This document shows positions 21,758-30,721 of a stretch of DNA of 64,000 nucleotides, in pieces. The notes beneath the pieces were generated by a model. The model ran no database searches. It saw only the letters and a list, made by a program, of their open reading frames with translations, and had not been told where the DNA came from. The stretch covers positions 1 to 64,000 of the forward strand of contig CANRBJ010000006.1 in NCBI GenBank assembly GCA_947628815.1, read 5' to 3'. Numbering within the stretch: the stretch's first letter is position 1; each line of letters opens with the position of its first letter. A program made the translations under genes and the position numbers. This DNA is from an uncultured Clostridia bacterium. GTDB lineage: Bacteria > Bacillota > Clostridia > TANB77 > CAG-508.

Positions 21758-22237
21758 ATGAAAGAAATTGCACAAATTGAATTTTTAGATATAGAAGCAA
21801 ATGAACAGTATAGCTATGTAATTAACAAAGTAATTGATAAATGCTTTAAAGAAGAACATTTAGAAAACACAAATTTATATATTAGTATAACTTTAACTAC
21901 TCCTGAAAATATAAGAAAAACAAACAATGAATTTAGAAACATCGATAAAGAAACTGATGTATTATCATTTCCAATGTTTGAAAAAGAGGAAATTGATGAA
22001 ATTAAAGAAAAAAAACTTGTTGTACATGATGTTTTAGGCGATATAATGATATCTATAAAAAGAGTAAAAGAGCAAGCAGTTGAATATGGACATAGTTTTG
22101 AAAGAGAACTAGCCTATATGGTAGTTCATGGATTTTACCATCTAATGGGATATGACCATATAAAAGAAGAAGATAAAAAAGATATGCGAAAAAAGGAAGA
22201 AAAAATATTACAAGATTTGAATATAATAAGAGAATAA
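21758..22237 (+). CDS. ybeY: Endoribonuclease YbeY
   Basis: A 159-aa metal-dependent RNase for 16S rRNA 3' maturation and ribosome quality control. The metal-binding motif is HGFYHLMGYDH near residue 127 (HxxxHxxxxxH), preceded by NNEFRNIDKETDVLSFPM, the family signature. It is followed 14 bases later by the DgkA-like gene and then era, the usual Firmicutes cluster. Confidence 0.96.
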   Translation: MKEIAQIEFLDIEANEQYSYVINKVIDKCFKEEHLENTNLYISITLTTPENIRKTNNEFRNIDKETDVLSFPMFEKEEIDEIKEKKLVVHDVLGDIMISIKRVKEQAVEYGHSFERELAYMVVHGFYHLMGYDHIKEEDKKDMRKKEEKILQDLNIIRE

Positions 22238-22251
22238 AAAAAGGTGGTAAT

Positions 22252-23043
22252 ATGAAACAAAAAAAGGAAAAAGAACAAAAAACAAAAAATGATACTTTCC
22301 TAGAAGCATGGCAAAATGCACTAGATGGTATTATTTATGCAATTACAACACAAGGTAATATAAAAAAACAACTAGTAATAGCAGTCGTAGTAATGTTAAT
22401 AAGTTTGTTTTTCGATTTAAATAAAGCAGAATTTTTATGCTTAATGTTCACAGTAGTATTAATTATGGTTACAGAAATGATTAATACTGCAATTGAAACT
22501 GTAGTAGATTTATATACAGATTTATATCATCCAAAAGCAAAAATTGCAAAAGATGTAGCAGCAGGAGCCGTTGTACTTACTGCAATAAATGCTTTAATTG
22601 TTGCATATTTTTTATTCTTTGGAAAAATTAGCACAATAGGATTAAAAATAATAGATGAAGTAGTAAATTCACCAATACATTTAGCATTTGTTGCTGTGCT
22701 ATTAACTATAATTATAATTGTTACTCTAAAGGCAGCTGCAACAAAAAACCATCATAAATTTATAAAAGAAAATTTTATGCCAAGTGGTCAAACAGCAGTA
22801 GCGTTTGCAGGTCTTACTATAATTTGGTTAACAACAAGAAATGTAGTTATTTTTACAATATCTTTAATGTTAGCACTAATAGTTGCAATAAACAGATTCG
22901 AAAACAAAAAAAGAAGCAAATCTGAAATTGTAGTAGGAGCATGTGTAGGCGTAATGGTGGTAGTTTTGCTTTATGGACTTGCAATTTTCTATTTGGGATC
23001 TTTTAATGTAATTTCAGAATGGTTTACTAATTTAAAAATATAA
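22252..23043 (+). CDS. Diacylglycerol/undecaprenol kinase fused to PAP2-like membrane domain
   Basis: 263 aa. The N-terminal half is a DgkA-type kinase: FLEAWQNALDGI, then the active-site helix EMINTAIETVVDLYTD and KIAKDVAAGAVVL. The C-terminal half is a PAP2-like membrane domain with FMPSGQTAVAFAGL and a run of three helices. In Firmicutes such kinases recycle undecaprenol. Located between ybeY and era, as expected. Confidence 0.88.
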   Translation: MKQKKEKEQKTKNDTFLEAWQNALDGIIYAITTQGNIKKQLVIAVVVMLISLFFDLNKAEFLCLMFTVVLIMVTEMINTAIETVVDLYTDLYHPKAKIAKDVAAGAVVLTAINALIVAYFLFFGKISTIGLKIIDEVVNSPIHLAFVAVLLTIIIIVTLKAAATKNHHKFIKENFMPSGQTAVAFAGLTIIWLTTRNVVIFTISLMLALIVAINRFENKKRSKSEIVVGACVGVMVVVLLYGLAIFYLGSFNVISEWFTNLKI

Positions 23044-23066
23044 TAAATAATAGAGAAAGGGAAAAA

Positions 23067-24110
23067 ATGAAAAAAAGAATAAATTTTTTAATTATACTAT
23101 TAGTCGTTTTAATTATTATAGCAGGGATTTTATTAGGAATGAAAATTACTTCAAACAAATCTAATGGAAATACAATAAATTCCATTATTTCTTTAGGGAC
23201 AGATGAAGGAATAGAAAAAGAAGAAGAAAATAAAATAAATATATATAATGGAAATGATAGGCCAATAGCAGTAATGATAGACAATCATAGTGGTGCAAGA
23301 CCACAAGCAGGATTAAATGATGCATATGTAGTATACGAAATTATTGTTGAAGGTGGAGAAACAAGATTAATGCCAATATTTAAAGGAAAAGACCTAGAAA
23401 AAATTGGCCCAGTAAGAAGTTCACGCCATTATTTTTTAGACTATGCATTAGAAAATGACGCAATATATGTTCATTTTGGCTGGAGTCCACAAGCAGAGTC
23501 TGATATATCAAAATATAAAGTAAACAATATAAACGGAATATCAGAAAGCAGTACTAATTTTTGGAGAGTAAAAGATAAGAAATCTCCACATAATGCTGTA
23601 ACAAGTACAAAAAATATATTAACAATGGCAACTAGCAAAGGATATAGGACAAAATCTAATGAAAAAAGCGTTTTTAATTATAAAAAAGAAGAAGTTAATT
23701 TGGAAGAAGGAAAAACAGCAAATCATATAGAAATTCCATATTCTCAAGCTAATAAAATAGTATATGAATATAATGAAGAAACAAAGAAATATGAAAGATA
23801 TGAAAATAATAAAAAGCAAACAGATTGGGACACAAAAGAAACAATCAGTACAAAAAATATAATTATTACTTTTGCAGAAAACTATACTTTACAAGATACT
23901 GAAAACAAAGGAAGACAAGGACTAAAAAATATTGGGGATAAAAAAGGATATTATATAACTAATGGTAAAATGATAGAGATTATATGCTCAAAAGAAGCAA
24001 GAACTAAAAAAACAGTATATAAAGATTTGCTTGGAAATGAAATAGAAGTAAATGATGGAAATACGTTTGTTCAAATATGTCCAATTGATGCAGAAGTAGT
24101 GATTGAATAA
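23067..24110 (+). CDS. DUF3048 domain protein (YerB-like), membrane anchored
   Basis: 347 aa. N-terminal signal/anchor helix INFLIILLVVLIIIAGILLG. The DUF3048 domain starts RPIAVMIDNHSGARPQAGL, continues IIVEGGETRLMPIF and IGPVRSSRHYF, and has the family C-terminal part. The first hydrophobic segment has no lipobox cysteine, so it is probably membrane anchored. Function of the family is not known. Confidence 0.88.
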   Translation: MKKRINFLIILLVVLIIIAGILLGMKITSNKSNGNTINSIISLGTDEGIEKEEENKINIYNGNDRPIAVMIDNHSGARPQAGLNDAYVVYEIIVEGGETRLMPIFKGKDLEKIGPVRSSRHYFLDYALENDAIYVHFGWSPQAESDISKYKVNNINGISESSTNFWRVKDKKSPHNAVTSTKNILTMATSKGYRTKSNEKSVFNYKKEEVNLEEGKTANHIEIPYSQANKIVYEYNEETKKYERYENNKKQTDWDTKETISTKNIIITFAENYTLQDTENKGRQGLKNIGDKKGYYITNGKMIEIICSKEARTKKTVYKDLLGNEIEVNDGNTFVQICPIDAEVVIE

Positions 24111-24228
24111 AAAAAGAAATGTCAAGTAAAAAAAGAAGAAAAAAACATAAAATTTATTGACTAGATTCTACAAAATTAGCAAATAACTAAGTATAAAATA
24201 AAAACTATAAAAAGAAAAGGAAGAGCAA

Positions 24229-25131
24229 ATGGAAGAATTTAAATCAGGTTTTGTATCCATTATTGGAAGAACAAATGTAGGAAAATCTACTTTATTAAAT
24301 GCTTTAGTAGGTGAAAAAGTAGCAATTATGACCAATAAACCACAAACTACAAGAACTGCAATACGTGCAATTGTAAATACTAAACATTCACAAATTATAT
24401 TTATAGATACACCAGGAATTCATAAACCAAAAACAAAATTAGGAAACACAATGATAGATACCGCTTTTGGAAGTGTAACAGATGTAGATGTTGTATTATT
24501 TTTAATAGAAGCAACAAGTGAACAAATAGGTAGAGGAGATAGAATTATACTAGATAAAATAAAAGAAGCTAAAAGAAAAACAATTTTAGTAATCAACAAA
24601 ATAGATTTAGTAAAAAGAGAAAAACTATTAGAACTAATTGAACTATATAGAAAAGAATATAATTTTGAGGCAGTTATTCCAATATCTGCACTAAAAAAAG
24701 ATAAAGTAGAAAGCGTAATAGAAGAAATAGAAAAAATATTAAAACCAGGACCTGCCTACTATGACGTAGATGAATATACAGATCAAACATTAAGGCAACT
24801 TGCAGAAGAAACTATAAGAGAAAAAGCATTAAAACTATTAGATGATGAAGTACCACATGGATTATATGTTGTAGTTGAAAAAATGGAACTAAGAACAAAT
24901 AAAAAAGAAGAAGAAATATACGATGTAGAAGCAACAATATATTGCCTAAGAAATTCTCATAAAGGAATAATAATAGGAAAAAACGGGGCAATGTTAAAGA
25001 AAATTGGAATGTATGCAAGACATGATTTAGAAAAAATGCTTGGAACAAAAATAAACCTAAAAACATGGGTAAAAGTAAATGAAGATTGGCAAGATAAGGA
25101 TTCAATTGTAAAGAATTTCAAGTTTAATTAA
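24229..25131 (+). CDS. era: GTPase Era
   Basis: A 300-aa ribosome-assembly GTPase acting at the 16S 3' end. G1 GRTNVGKST, G2 TTRTAIR, G3 DTPGI, G4 NKID and G5 SALK are all present. The C-terminal KH domain contains IIGKNGAMLKKIG. Start: ATG behind AAGGAAGAGC. Confidence 0.97.
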   Translation: MEEFKSGFVSIIGRTNVGKSTLLNALVGEKVAIMTNKPQTTRTAIRAIVNTKHSQIIFIDTPGIHKPKTKLGNTMIDTAFGSVTDVDVVLFLIEATSEQIGRGDRIILDKIKEAKRKTILVINKIDLVKREKLLELIELYRKEYNFEAVIPISALKKDKVESVIEEIEKILKPGPAYYDVDEYTDQTLRQLAEETIREKALKLLDDEVPHGLYVVVEKMELRTNKKEEEIYDVEATIYCLRNSHKGIIIGKNGAMLKKIGMYARHDLEKMLGTKINLKTWVKVNEDWQDKDSIVKNFKFN

Positions 25132-25225
25132 AAAATTTTAATTTTATGTATAAAATTAAAATAAATTCTAAAGATAAGATAAAGGTAGAATATACTTTTA
25201 TAAATACAAGGAGAGTGACTCTGTA

Positions 25226-25384
25226 ATGATTAAAAAAATTGCATGGAATACCTTTAAAAATACAGGTGATATTAATACATTTTTAGAATTCATGGAAATT
25301 GAAAATATGGAAAAAAATATAGTAAATGGTGAAGAAAATAATGGGAACATTCAAAACAAATGGAATAATAATACAAGAAAATAA
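25226..25384 (+). CDS. yqzL: YqzL-like small protein
   Basis: A 52-aa protein beginning MIKKIAWNTFKNTGDINTFL, the pattern of the YqzL family (short, aromatic N-terminus with TGxIxxYL). It sits between era and recO as in Bacillus and Clostridia. Start behind AAGGAGAG. Its 3' end overlaps the recO start by 44 bases, suggesting coupled translation. Confidence 0.75.
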   Translation: MIKKIAWNTFKNTGDINTFLEFMEIENMEKNIVNGEENNGNIQNKWNNNTRK

Positions 25385-26069
25385 TATGGGTGATTATGAT
25401 AAAATGTTAACAATGTTAACACCTGGATTAGGTAAAATATCTTGTGCTGCCAAAGGAGCGAGGAGGCCAAAGAGTGCCTTGCTTAGTGGCAGTCAATTTT
25501 TATGTTTTGGAGAATATATGCTTTATGAAGGAACAACTACATATCATATTAATTCTTGCGAAACCATAGAAATGTTTTATAAACTAAGAACGGATTTAGA
25601 TAAACTAAGATATGCATCTCATATTACAAAAATAATAAATGATGTTACACATGAAAATGAAAATAGCTTTAAAATATTGCAATTATACTTAAATACACTA
25701 TATACCTTATCAGAAACAGATAAAAATATGGATTTTGTACTTGCAATATTTAAATTAAGATTAATGTGCATATTAGGATATACACCAAATGTGCAAGGAT
25801 GTAAAGAATGTAAAACCAAAGAAGACATCTTATATTTTAGTTTAAAAGATAGTGGTTTTAAGTGTGGAATTTGCGGAAAATTAGATACAAGTGTTATTCA
25901 AATAAGAAAAACCACAATGGAAGCAATTCAGTACATAGTACTTGCACCAGCAAAAAAGTTATATTCTTTTCAAATACAAGAAAATAATATAAAAGAATTA
26001 GAAATAATATCTAAACTATATTTAAACCAAAAGTTAGAAAAAGAATATAAATTAGGAGAATTATTCTAA
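25341..26069 (+). CDS. recO: DNA repair protein RecO
   Basis: A 242-aa recombination mediator. The N-terminal OB fold reads FKTNGIIIQENNMGDYDKMLTMLT. A four-cysteine zinc motif is CKECKT...CGICGK around residues 148-175. I prefer ATG 25341 (MGTFKTNG) behind GGTGA over ATG 25326, which lacks a good site. Confidence 0.93.
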   Translation: MGTFKTNGIIIQENNMGDYDKMLTMLTPGLGKISCAAKGARRPKSALLSGSQFLCFGEYMLYEGTTTYHINSCETIEMFYKLRTDLDKLRYASHITKIINDVTHENENSFKILQLYLNTLYTLSETDKNMDFVLAIFKLRLMCILGYTPNVQGCKECKTKEDILYFSLKDSGFKCGICGKLDTSVIQIRKTTMEAIQYIVLAPAKKLYSFQIQENNIKELEIISKLYLNQKLEKEYKLGELF

Positions 26070-26084
26070 AATACAAAAAAACAC

Positions 26085-26112
26085 TTGAAAAAAATCATAT
26101 TTAGTATATAAT
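26085..26112 (+). promoter_or_regulatory. hpf promoter
   Basis: TTGAAA (26085-26090), a 16-base spacer and TATAAT (26107-26112). Confidence 0.7.
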
Positions 26113-26160
26113 TTAAGTAAACACAAAAGAACAAAACAAAATAAGAAAGGAAGAAAAAAT

Positions 26161-26694
26161 ATGAATATTAAAATAACAGGAAAAGACTTAAAAGCAACAG
26201 ATGCAATTAAAGAATATTTGGAAAAGAAATTAGAAAGGCTAGAAAAATATTTTGGAGAAAATTTTGATGTAACACTAACAATGAAGTGTGAAGGAAACGA
26301 ACAAATAGCAGATATTTTTGTAACTGCAGATGGAGATAATTACAAAGCAGTAACAGCACATAAAGATTTATATGCAGCTATAGATAAAGATATGGACATA
26401 CTAGAAGGTCAAATTAGAAAAATGAAAACAAAAAAAGAAAGACAAAACAAAGAAGAATCTATTAAACAAAAAGAAGTAATGAACATAGGTGAGTTAGCTC
26501 ATGAAATAGAAGGAGAAGTTATAAAAACACTATATTATGAAGCAAAACCAATGTCAATTGAAGATGCAAAACTAATATTACAAGAAAAACCACAAAACAA
26601 TTTCTACACGTTCATTAATGTAGATACAGGAAAAGTAAATGTAATATTCAAACTAAAAGATTCAAAAAATTTCGGTATAGTAGAACCAGAATAA
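26161..26694 (+). CDS. hpf: Ribosome hibernation promoting factor, long form
   Basis: 177 aa. The N-terminal S30AE domain (MNIKITGKDLKATDAIKEYL) binds the 30S decoding region. The C-terminal dimerisation domain (KPMSIEDAKLILQ, NFYTFINVDTGKVNVIF) drives 100S ribosome formation. It has its own promoter and terminator. Confidence 0.95.
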   Translation: MNIKITGKDLKATDAIKEYLEKKLERLEKYFGENFDVTLTMKCEGNEQIADIFVTADGDNYKAVTAHKDLYAAIDKDMDILEGQIRKMKTKKERQNKEESIKQKEVMNIGELAHEIEGEVIKTLYYEAKPMSIEDAKLILQEKPQNNFYTFINVDTGKVNVIFKLKDSKNFGIVEPE

Positions 26695-26701
26695 AATACA
26701 T

Positions 26702-26732
26702 AAAAAGGCAGGAATACAATTCCTGCCTTTTT
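26702..26732. terminator. hpf / SASP bidirectional terminator
   Basis: AAAAAGGCAGGAAT / ATTCCTGCCTTTTT, T-rich on both strands, between convergent genes. Confidence 0.92.
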
Positions 26733-26788
26733 ATGTAATAAAAAAACAAAAATTATATTCCTACCAATGTCCACTAGTATTCTAGTAA

Positions 26789-26995
26789 CTATTTACCAAT
26801 CATTTGGTTTTCAGCTTGTTGGATCATTTTTCTTACCATGTTTCCACCAATTTTACCAGCATCTCTAGCAGATATATTTCCGTTATAACCATCTTTTAAA
26901 GTTACACCTACTTCGCTTGCTACTTCATATTTGAATTTTTCTAAAGCGTCCATAGCTTCTGGAACAGCTTTGTAATTACTGTTTGAATTTGCCAT
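26789..26995 (-). CDS. Alpha/beta-type small acid-soluble spore protein
   Basis: A 68-aa spore DNA-binding protein. It shows VPEAMDALEKFKYEVASEVGV and DAGKIGGNMVRKMI, with the GPR protease recognition context (KYEVASE). The start has a GGAGGTG site. Expected forespore expression (sigma-G); I could not define the promoter with confidence. Confidence 0.95.
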   Translation of the reverse strand: MANSNSNYKAVPEAMDALEKFKYEVASEVGVTLKDGYNGNISARDAGKIGGNMVRKMIQQAENQMIGK

Positions 26996-27196
26996 CGTTG
27001 TTTCACCTCCTGCAAAATATTTTACAATTTTTTAAGAAACTTCTTGTTTCTTTGTTAGTTATGATGTGCAAATTTTTCTGATTTAAACTGGAAATTTATA
27101 CAATTTTTTTGTTTTTTATTAATTACGACTTTTACTATTGTAAAAAAAAAGATTTATCGTTATAATAAATTGAAAAATGAAAAATAGGAGAGAAAT

Positions 27197-28082
27197 ATGT
27201 ATAAATTAGTTGCAATTGATTTAGATGGAACACTTCTTAATTCTTATGGTGAGATAAGTCAAAAAAATAAAGATGCAATAAAAAAAGCAATTAAAAAAGG
27301 GGCTAAAATTGTAATTGCATCGCGGAAGAATGCCTTCAGCCGTAAAAAACATTGCAAAAGAAGTTGGGGCAAATGAATTTATTATATGTGGAAATGGGAC
27401 TTTAATTTATGATTTGCAAAATGAAGAAATTATATACGATTCTTTTTTAGAAAAAGAAAAAGTTTTACAAATTATAAAAATTTGCGAAGAAAATAGCATT
27501 TACTATAATTTATACACAGAAAATAGAGTTATTACAAAATCTTTAAACTATAATGCTTTATATTACGATAGTGAAAATAGCAAAAAACCAGAGGAAAAAA
27601 GAACTAATATCGATATAGTGGAAAATATCTATAAATATGTGGAAGAAAACAATAATGTTAATGTACTTAAAATAACTATTTGCGATAGCGATAAAGTAAT
27701 TTTTTCAAGTATTATCAGAAAATTAAAGCAAATTTCTAAAGTAGATGTACTAGAAGTAGAACATATGTCCAAAAAAATTATAAAATTTGGAAGTAAAGAG
27801 ATACAAGTAGAATATTTTTATACGGAAATATCAAATGAAAACACTAATAAATGGTCAGCATTGGAATTTTTAATGAAAAAATTAGGTATAGACAAACAAG
27901 AAGTTATAGCAATAGGTGATAATGCAAATGATAAAGAAATGGTTGAGAATGCAGGGCTGGGAGTAGCAATTGGTGGTAGCATGCTTGAAGCAAATAAGAT
28001 AGGAGACATTTTTGTTAGCGATAACAACTCAGATGGTGTTGCAGAAGCAATAAATATGTATGTAAACAATGAAAAAAACTAA
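27197..28082 (+). CDS. Cof-type HAD phosphatase, one CGGA site
   Basis: 294 aa when CGGA (27323-27326) is Gly43. Motif I is DLDGTLL at residues 8-14. Motif II and the IASGRMPSAV segment span the recoding site, where Cof/YidA proteins have (A/T)-x-G-R. Motif III/IV is AIGDNANDKEMVENAGLGVAIGG. Without recoding, motif I is separated from the rest of the enzyme. A cytoplasmic sugar-phosphate or nucleotide phosphatase; substrate unknown. Start: ATG behind TAGGAG. Confidence 0.92.
27323..27326 (+). other. Recoding site 14: CGGA read as Gly
   Basis: The preceding codon is TCG and the following AGA. Four-base reading gives IVIASGRMPSAV, the conserved HAD/Cof segment. Confidence 0.93.
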
Positions 28083-28216
28083 TTATTACAACAATATTAC
28101 AACGGCATTATTTTTCTGTTACAACTAACGAATAGATGTTGTTTTTAAATGTATTTTGATGTAAAATTAAAGATAAAGTGATATAGTGTCACATTTAGAA
28201 TGAAGGAGGAATTTTA

Positions 28217-29119
28217 ATGGCAACAAATCCAATGCAAAGAAAAGCAAGAAATTCAATATTATTAGGTATAGTAATAGGACTTTTGATAGGAGCAGCAATA
28301 TGTGCTCTATTATATATGCAACTTATGAAGTTACAACAAGAAATACAGGCAACAAAAGCCGCAACAAGAACAGCCTATGTATTATCAAGAGATGTAAAAT
28401 CAGGAGAAAAAATAGATATGTCTGTGTTAAAACAACAACAAGTTTTACAAGATGTAATACCAACAGATTATATTTCACCAGCAGACATCACTGAAAATAC
28501 AATATCTAAATTAGATATGACAAAAGGTACAGTAATTTCAAAAGCACAACTACAAGAAACAGATGCAAAAATAACAGCTGACCTAAGACTACAAGAATAT
28601 AATATGTTAATTTTACCACAACAACAATTAGATATTGGTTCATATGTTGATGTTCGTTTAAGACTTGGAAATGGCCAAGACTATATAGTTGTATCTAAAA
28701 AAGAAGTTCAAAATATAACAGACGATACAATTTGGATGAACTTATACGAAGAAGAAACTTTAGCAATGAGTAATGCAATTGTAGAAGCATATAAAATGCC
28801 GGGCGCAAAACTATATGTAGATATTTATGTTGAACCAGGAAATCAAGATAAAGCTATTCCTACATATATACCAAGTACAGAAATAATCAACCTAATTAAT
28901 GCAGATAAAAATATAACAGAAGAAGCAAGAAGAGCATTAGCAGAAAGATATTCACAAGATTTAAGAGCAAGAAGAGAACAAGATATAAACGGACAATTAA
29001 ATATGTATAGTGAAGAAGCACAAGACAACTTACAAGAAAATGTAGAACAAGAAATTACAAAAGCAAAACAAGCAAGAAAAGAATATTTGGATTCATTAAA
29101 TGCGAGTACAGTAGAATAA
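28217..29119 (+). CDS. SAF-domain pilus assembly protein (CpaB/RcpC-like)
   Basis: 300 aa. An N-terminal membrane helix (SILLGIVIGLLIGAAICALL) is followed by a SAF-type domain (AYVLSRDVKSGEKIDMSVL) and a C-terminal Gln/Glu-rich helix. It is the first gene of a Tad/Flp-like locus. Start behind AAGGAGGA. Such proteins are extracytoplasmic parts of Tad systems. Confidence 0.82.
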   Translation: MATNPMQRKARNSILLGIVIGLLIGAAICALLYMQLMKLQQEIQATKAATRTAYVLSRDVKSGEKIDMSVLKQQQVLQDVIPTDYISPADITENTISKLDMTKGTVISKAQLQETDAKITADLRLQEYNMLILPQQQLDIGSYVDVRLRLGNGQDYIVVSKKEVQNITDDTIWMNLYEEETLAMSNAIVEAYKMPGAKLYVDIYVEPGNQDKAIPTYIPSTEIINLINADKNITEEARRALAERYSQDLRARREQDINGQLNMYSEEAQDNLQENVEQEITKAKQARKEYLDSLNASTVE

Positions 29120-29135
29120 AGAATAGGAGGGAAAT

Positions 29136-29841
29136 ATGAAGACGATAGGATTTATAGGGGTATACGATAAGACAGATTTTATAATATATGTTGCTAAAGC
29201 GCTAACTGTTATAGGAAAAAAAGTACTAGTAATAGATAATACATTAATGCGGAAAAGCAAGGTATATTGTACCAGTTATAAATCCTACGAAAGCATATGT
29301 GATAGAATACGAAGGGTTCGATGTTTCCGTTGGGTTTGATAACTACGAAGAAATAAAAAAATATTTATATGCTGGAGATAAACAAGAATTTGAATATGAT
29401 ATTGCACTTATAGACGTTGATAGTGTAGAAAATTTTGAAAGATTTAATTTACAAAAAAGTGAAAAAAACTATTTCGTAACATCATTTGATTTATATTCTT
29501 TAAAAAAAGGATTAGAAATTATTAACGGATTACCAGCACCTATTAAGCTAACAAAAATAATCTTTTCAAAAGATATATTAAAAGAAGATAATGAATACTT
29601 AAATTATGTATCATTGGGAAGTAAGGCAATTTGGAATGAGGATAATATAGTATACCTACCAATGGACAACGGTGACCAGAATATTATTATAGAAAACCAA
29701 AGAGTAGCAAAAATAGGAATTCGAAAATTAAGTGTGCAATATAAAGAAAGCTTATGTTATGTAGTACAAGATATTTTAGAAAATGATGTTCCAAAATCAA
29801 AAATTAAAAGAGACTTTAAATTATTGGAAAAGGATGTGTAA
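29136..29841 (+). CDS. CpaE-like N-terminal/ATPase-related protein, one CGGA site
   Basis: 234 aa with CGGA (29250-29253) as Gly39. The first 37 residues fold like the start of a ParA/CpaE protein (TIGFIGVYDKTDFIIYVAKAL, KKVLVIDNT). After the site come GKARYIVPVINPTKAYVIEYEG and a second half without obvious motifs. A canonical Walker A is missing. It precedes another ParA-like gene in the Tad locus. Start behind AGGAGGG. Confidence 0.82.
29250..29253 (+). other. Recoding site 15: CGGA read as Gly
   Basis: The preceding codon is ATG and the following AAA. It joins VLVIDNTLM to GKARYIVPVINP. This is the last site toward the right; none occurs in confidently real genes after it. Confidence 0.88.
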
Positions 29842-29846
29842 ATAAA

Positions 29847-30698
29847 ATGGCAGTTGTAACTTTTTGGAGTAACTCAAGCAAACAAACAGGTCAATCAATG
29901 TCTCTTGTAGCAACTGCTACAAGTATGGCGATTGAACACAATTACAAAATATTAGTTGTAACTACGAAATACAATGACGATACTTTAGATTTGTGTTTTG
30001 GTGGAATTGATAACAATAAAAAACTATTAAACAAATTAATGACTAATTCTAATGTTGCAGTTGATAACGGTATAGAGGGATTAGCAAAAATTGCTTATAG
30101 TAGTAGAATGACTCCAGATATTATACAAAACTACACACATGTAGTTTATAAAAATAGACTTGAAATTTTATATGGATATCAAGAGGTAGAAGATAGACCT
30201 ACTAAAGAAGAATATTTAAAAGCAAAACAAAAATACAAAGATATAATACAAAATGCAAATCAGTTTTATGATATGGTATTTGTAGATTTAAATAAAGGTT
30301 TAGAAGATGATATGATAAAACAAATACTAAAAATATCAGATATTGTTGTGTATACGGTAGAACAAAAGATAAACATGATTAACGATTTTCTAGAACTAAA
30401 AAAAGAATATTCAAAAGGTAAAAAAGATAATATGATACTAAATATAGGAAGATTTGATAACAATTCGAAATATACAGTAACTAATATTTCAAGATATGTA
30501 GGATTAAAAAAAGATATAACAGTTATACCATATAACACTCTATATAATGAAGCAGCAGACGAAGCAGCAGTGGCAGATTTATTTTTAAGAATAAGAAAAG
30601 TAAGCCCAACCGATAGAAATGCAAGATTTGTTAAAGAAGTGCAAAACACGGTTGAAAGAATTATTTATAAAACACAAGAATTACAAATGAAAATGTAA
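29847..30698 (+). CDS. ParA/CpaE-like ATPase of the Tad locus
   Basis: 283 aa. It begins AVVTFWSNSSKQTGQSMSL, where a deviant P-loop (SSKQTGQS) replaces GGVGKTT, then has YDMVFVDLNKGL (Walker B-like) and NMILNIGRFD. CpaE-type proteins localise the Tad machine. It overlaps no neighbour; 5 bases separate it from the upstream gene. Confidence 0.8.
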   Translation: MAVVTFWSNSSKQTGQSMSLVATATSMAIEHNYKILVVTTKYNDDTLDLCFGGIDNNKKLLNKLMTNSNVAVDNGIEGLAKIAYSSRMTPDIIQNYTHVVYKNRLEILYGYQEVEDRPTKEEYLKAKQKYKDIIQNANQFYDMVFVDLNKGLEDDMIKQILKISDIVVYTVEQKINMINDFLELKKEYSKGKKDNMILNIGRFDNNSKYTVTNISRYVGLKKDITVIPYNTLYNEAADEAAVADLFLRIRKVSPTDRNARFVKEVQNTVERIIYKTQELQMKM

Positions 30699-30721
30699 TA
30701 TAAAGAGGAGGAGAGACATCT

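Noticed and set aside
26996-27190. Sigma-G promoter of the SASP gene
   Set aside because: Partial matches only; two alternatives fit equally poorly, so no call was made.
2758-29253. Sequencing or assembly error as the cause of the frame breaks
   Set aside because: All fifteen are the same event (C before GG-N), none lies in a homopolymer of C, no other kind of indel breaks a gene in 64 kb, and a matching tRNA exists. Raw reads would settle it.
2716-29841. Twelve pseudogenes
   Set aside because: Both sides of every break remain intact, in frame after the four-base shift, and keep active-site motifs. Decaying genes would show other stops and deletions.
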